DNA of 8,872 nt, taken from assembly GCA_028275425.1 (NCBI GenBank), contig JAPWUT010000059.1:1-8872 (forward strand). The letters run 5' to 3'. Made by a program: the position numbers and the translations under genes. The stretch is from Anaerolineae bacterium. Lineage in GTDB: Bacteria > Chloroflexota > Anaerolineae > SpSt-600. Position 1 is the stretch's first letter, and every line of letters begins with the position of its first letter. The notes beneath the pieces are model-generated. The model did not search any database, was not told the origin of the DNA, and saw only the letters and a program-made list of their open reading frames with translations. Shown here piece after piece: positions 6,801-8,872 of the stretch.

Positions 6801-7925
6801 TTAAATCCCCAGCTCCAATCTGGTCCGGATGAACTGGAGGAGGTGGTCGCGGCGGATTAGCCCCACGATTTCTTCCCCTTCCACTACTGGCATCTGGTTC
6901 ACATCGTTCTCCACCATTAGTTCAAGGGCATCCAAAGCCTCGTCATCGGCCTTTACTTTGAGGAGTTTTTCCATGGGGGTGGAAATTTCGGCCACGGTTA
7001 CCGATGGCCATTTGGCTTGCGGTATCAATTTGAGGTTGTGGAGGGTGACCATACCCTTGAGCTTTTCCCCTTCCCTGACGAAGAAGCAGCGGGTGCTGTG
7101 GGGCAAGATGTAATTGTAGACGAGGTCGTTTAAGGTTGTGGAAGCGGGGATGATTGGGCACTCCTGGCTCATGAGCTCTCGGACTTTAACTCCTCTTAGG
7201 GCTTCTTTGCTCACAAGCTGCCTGTAGCTCTGGGTAGCGGCATTATCCAAGAACCAACCGATGAAAGCGAGCCATATTCCATCAAGCCAGTGGCCGGAGA
7301 GGGCCCAGGCCAATCCTCCCACGATGAAGAGGAAAGCTACGGCTCTTCCGGCCGTTATGGCGATTTCGGTAGCCTTCCGGTAGTTTCCGGTGACCCCCCA
7401 GAGGAAGGAGCGCAGGAGCCTTCCTCCGTCCAAGGGGAAGCCGGGGATGAGGTTGAAGAGGGCGAGGCTGAGGTTTATGATTCCGAGGTAAGAGCTTACG
7501 GCGGCCAGGATTTGGATGTTGAGGACGAAACGGCTCACAAGCCAGAGGAGGCCGAATCCCCCCGCTATTATCAAGCTGGTCACAGGCCCGGCTAAAGCCA
7601 TCAGGAATTCCCCGAGGGGGGTGGTGGACTCTTTGGAGATGCTGGCCACTCCACCGAAGAGGAAGAGGGTTATGCGTTGGACCGGTATCCCTTGGAAGGT
7701 GGAGAGCAGGCTGTGGGCGAGCTCGTGGATGAGGACGGAGAGGAAGAGGAGCAAGCCAGTTGCGATTCCCATAGCCCAGTACATCCAATGGCTCCAATCG
7801 GGGTAGCGTGATGGGAAGTATTGGGTGGAGAGGGAAAGGGCGATGAGGGCGAAAACTATGAACCAAGTGTAATGGACCAGGATTGGTATTCCGAAGATTT
7901 TACCCAGCCTTATGGAACCGACCAA
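6801..7925 (-). CDS. M50 site-2-type intramembrane metalloprotease with two CBS domains
   Basis: This 374-aa membrane protein cleaves substrates within the membrane in the known family and acts in regulated intramembrane proteolysis. The zinc site is complete: HELAH (67-71, His67/Glu68/His71) and the second motif NLIPGFPLDGGR (158-169, Asp166). Hydrophobic segments occur at about 13-32, 49-66, 105-130, 138-160 and 190-225. A tandem CBS pair (about 247-303 and 308-368) follows; in the SpoIVFB-like group III proteases CBS domains sense adenine nucleotides. The length fits this subgroup. It starts at TTG with GGGAGG (7932-7937) 6 nt upstream; no better start is available. It is the first gene of the operon, behind a candidate promoter. 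No anti-sigma partner is visible, so the substrate is unknown. Confidence 0.94.
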   Translation of the reverse strand: MVGSIRLGKIFGIPILVHYTWFIVFALIALSLSTQYFPSRYPDWSHWMYWAMGIATGLLLFLSVLIHELAHSLLSTFQGIPVQRITLFLFGGVASISKESTTPLGEFLMALAGPVTSLIIAGGFGLLWLVSRFVLNIQILAAVSSYLGIINLSLALFNLIPGFPLDGGRLLRSFLWGVTGNYRKATEIAITAGRAVAFLFIVGGLAWALSGHWLDGIWLAFIGWFLDNAATQSYRQLVSKEALRGVKVRELMSQECPIIPASTTLNDLVYNYILPHSTRCFFVREGEKLKGMVTLHNLKLIPQAKWPSVTVAEISTPMEKLLKVKADDEALDALELMVENDVNQMPVVEGEEIVGLIRRDHLLQFIRTRLELGI

Positions 7926-7931
7926 GCTCTG

Positions 7932-7937
7932 CCTCCC
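7932..7937 (-). promoter_or_regulatory. Ribosome binding site GGGAGG of the M50 protease gene
   Basis: GGGAGG with 6-nt spacing to the TTG codon at 7923-7925. It decides the non-ATG start of the first operon gene. Confidence 0.7.
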
Positions 7938-7956
7938 TCACGGATTTGCAGCTCCA

Positions 7957-7986
7957 ATTTTACCATAAAACCTCAGGAATTGCCAG
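7957..7986 (-). promoter_or_regulatory. Candidate sigma70-type promoter of the four-gene operon
   Basis: On the minus strand, CTGGCA (7981-7986) resembles a -35 box and TAAAAT (7957-7962) a -10 box. The spacer is 18 bp, with a TGG directly before the -10 (extended -10 style). Transcription would start near 7950, giving a leader of about 25 nt. This is the only AT-rich stretch upstream of the protease gene. It was identified by eye. Confidence 0.45.
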
Positions 7987-8001
7987 GGATTCACTTAAGC
8001 A

Positions 8002-8088
8002 CTGATTGGAAATCAGCCTTCTTTGGCACTTCGTGCCAAGCGTCGGCCTGCGCCGACGCGAAACTGAGCCGGCGCTTCGCCTTCAGTT
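8002..8088. repeat. REP-like hairpin cluster downstream of the transposase
   Basis: Four hairpins lie in a row. CTGATT/AATCAG has loop GGA (8002-8016). TTGGCAC/GTGCCAA has loop TTC (8023-8039). GCGTCGGC/GCCGACGC has loop CTGC (8040-8059). The compound stem AACTGA/TCAGTT encloses GGCG-CTT-CGCC (8062-8088). Bases 8005-8044 match 8522-8561 at 38 of 40 positions in the same orientation. The last hairpin's right arm contains the transposase stop codon. The cluster separates the transposase from the operon promoter and could also end the transposase transcript. Confidence 0.75.
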
Positions 8089-8505
8089 AGGAGCTTGATC
8101 GGGCTCTACCTCTTCGGAGACAGATTCCAACTCTGGGATCAGGGCACCCACCTCGTGGTGCTCCTTCTGCCGCTGGATGTAGGCCACAATTCGCTCCACG
8201 TCCCAGCGGCTGACGCTGAAAGCCCCGTAGAAGCCCTGCCACTTGAAAAGCTGGTCTGGCTTCAGGATATGGTTGACGAAGTAAGAGGAAGCGCCTTTGA
8301 GCTGCTTGACCAGTTCGGCCACTGTCACCGTGCTGGGTATCCGGACCAGGATGTTGTTCAAGGCCAAGAGGGTGCAACCCATTTTCTGAGCCTCACTGGC
8401 AATCACCCGATGCAACGGCCGCTCTATTTCTGGGGTGATGAGTGGGAGTCGGTCCCACGTCGCCCAAACCAAGTGGACGTAAATAGCCAGTGTGTCCCGA
8501 GGCAT
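8083..8505 (-). CDS. Y1 (IS200/REP-associated) transposase, HUH motif apparently deleted
   Basis: The 140-aa protein starts at MPRDTL. It has the Y1 transposase fold signature: an N-terminal YVHLVWATWDRLPLI strand, VAELVKQLKGASSYFV (62-77), the FKWQGFYGAFSVS segment and the catalytic-Tyr helix IVAYIQRQKEHH (106-117, Tyr109). Family members normally have a DHVHLLV-type HUH metal-binding segment before RIPSTVTV. Here it reads LALNNILVRIP (47-56), with about 6-8 residues missing in frame, so DNA cleavage should be lost. The frame and ribosome site are otherwise intact. The upstream in-frame ATG at 8556 is rejected because its extra 17 codons lie inside the hairpin repeat, whereas GGAGGA (8511-8516) sits 5 nt from this ATG. 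The flanking hairpin clusters favour a RAYT-like or IS200-like gene over an IS605 type; no tnpB is present. It may be a decayed copy or a domesticated DNA-binding protein. Confidence 0.88.
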   Translation of the reverse strand: MPRDTLAIYVHLVWATWDRLPLITPEIERPLHRVIASEAQKMGCTLLALNNILVRIPSTVTVAELVKQLKGASSYFVNHILKPDQLFKWQGFYGAFSVSRWDVERIVAYIQRQKEHHEVGALIPELESVSEEVEPDQAPN

Positions 8506-8510
8506 TTCTA

Positions 8511-8516
8511 TCCTCC
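8511..8516 (-). promoter_or_regulatory. Ribosome binding site GGAGGA of the transposase
   Basis: GGAGGA is 5 nt before the ATG at 8503-8505. It lies between the start codon and the upstream hairpin repeat and decides the start against the longer frame from 8556. Confidence 0.65.
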
Positions 8517-8521
8517 GTGCA

Positions 8522-8637
8522 ATTGGAAATCGGCCATCTTTGGCACTTCGTGCCAAGCGTCAGCGCAGGCTGACGCTCCCCGGTCGGCGAAGGCCGACCG
8601 AAGGCCTGCGGCCCAGGAAGGGCGACTTCAGTCGCCC
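8522..8637. repeat. REP-like hairpin cluster upstream of the transposase
   Basis: Consecutive hairpins are TTGGCAC/GTGCCAA (8540-8556), GCGTCAGC/GCTGACGC with loop GCAG (8557-8576), CGGTCGGC/GCCGACCG with loop GAAG (8581-8600), GGCC/GGCC with loop TGC (8603-8613) and GGGCGAC/GTCGCCC with loop TTCA (8620-8637). The first 40 nt repeat the cluster at 8005-8044 in the same orientation with two mismatches. The last hairpin overlaps the end of the TPR gene, whose stop codon TGA (8628-8630) falls in its loop. The cluster fills the gap between the TPR gene and the transposase. Confidence 0.75.
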
Positions 8638-8872
8638 CCTACCAGCCGCACAACCTCCTCCACCAGCCCCCAATCCGGCTCCTGTTTAGCCTCTTTGCAG
8701 GCCCGGAGGTAATATTCCAACAGTGCACCGGCCAGCTCGCCGAATGCGGCAGGGATAGCCCGGGCAAAGGGTAGGATGGCACGCAGCCCCTCAGCAAAGG
8801 CTGCGGCAGCCTCAGCGTGGCGTCCCAGACCATGTAGGACACTTCCGTGAGCCCCCAAGCTCCTGGCCAAGT
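8628..8872 (-). CDS. C-terminal end of a tetratricopeptide-repeat protein (partial)
   Basis: The window holds the last 80 complete codons of a gene that continues to the right. Residues reading LARSLGAHGSVLHGLGRHAEAAAAFAEG-type match the TPR helix-turn-helix consensus (paired Gly/Ala, then Ala-rich helix). They are followed by an alpha-helical cap ending VEEVVRLVGGD. TPR scaffolds mediate protein-protein contacts; no enzymatic domain is visible in this piece. The leading TTG at the edge codes leucine inside the repeat and is not a start. The end of the reading frame lies in a hairpin of the REP-like cluster, so the final codons (GGD) and the stop may derive from that element. Confidence 0.75.
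   Translation of the reverse strand, partial: LARSLGAHGSVLHGLGRHAEAAAAFAEGLRAILPFARAIPAAFGELAGALLEYYLRACKEAKQEPDWGLVEEVVRLVGGD

Noticed and set aside
7282..7866. 194-codon minus-strand frame within the protease gene
   Set aside because: It is in another frame of a gene with complete M50 motifs. Its Pro/Arg/His-rich composition is typical of a shifted reading.
8506..8556. N-terminal extension of the transposase from the ATG at 8556
   Set aside because: The 17 extra codons coincide with the repeated hairpin block, and a good SD lies directly before the internal ATG at 8505.
8095..8712. 205-codon plus-strand frame across the transposase
   Set aside because: It is antisense to the transposase and crosses the hairpin repeats, and it has no known domain.
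8868..8870. TTG start for the gene at the right edge
   Set aside because: The TPR pattern is already under way at this codon, so it is an internal leucine of a gene cut by the window edge.

Overview
The window looks like bacterial chromosomal DNA of moderately high GC. All protein genes read on the minus strand. The lifestyle markers are an anaerobe-style poly-ferredoxin, an M50 membrane protease, frequent TTG/GTG starts with strong AGGAGG-type ribosome sites, a TPR protein tail, and a Y1 transposase set among hairpin repeats. Together these resemble Chloroflexota (Anaerolineae/Thermoflexia-like) genomes. That placement is an impression from family resemblance and was not tested.

Layout from right to left, the direction of transcription. 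(1) 8872-8628: the C-terminal end of a TPR protein cut by the window edge. (2) 8637-8002: a REP/RAYT-like unit. A Y1 (IS200/RAYT-type) transposase gene (8505-8083) sits between two clusters of small hairpins, and the clusters share a 40-nt direct repeat with 38/40 identity. The transposase keeps its catalytic tyrosine region but appears to have lost the HUH segment by an in-frame deletion. (3) 7986-7957: a candidate promoter opening a tight four-gene operon (gaps of 4, 22 and 17 bp). The genes encode an M50 site-2-type protease with two CBS domains, a four-cluster Fe-S protein with a C-terminal zinc ribbon, an ornithine cyclodeaminase/mu-crystallin family dehydrogenase, and a very large membrane protein. 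(4) 602-1: an intergenic tandem array with a 152-bp unit starting a few bases after the operon's last stop codon and running to, and probably past, the window edge.

The most notable gene is the last of the operon. It is an apparent in-frame fusion of a YfhO-type membrane protein (GT-C glycosyltransferase-like, with its periplasmic C-terminal beta domain) and a complete Wzx/MOP-type polysaccharide flippase. An SD-like GAGGAGG remains at the domain junction. Together they suggest a single-polypeptide device for modifying and flipping a lipid-linked glycan. The shared purpose of the four operon genes is not evident: the protease and Fe-S protein suggest a membrane/redox regulatory theme, and the dehydrogenase an amino-acid or imine substrate.

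The most unusual DNA-level signals are the bistable G/C palindromes in the 152-bp array, a foreign hairpin element replacing the middle of one repeat unit, and the compensatory changes between the two hairpin clusters around the transposase.
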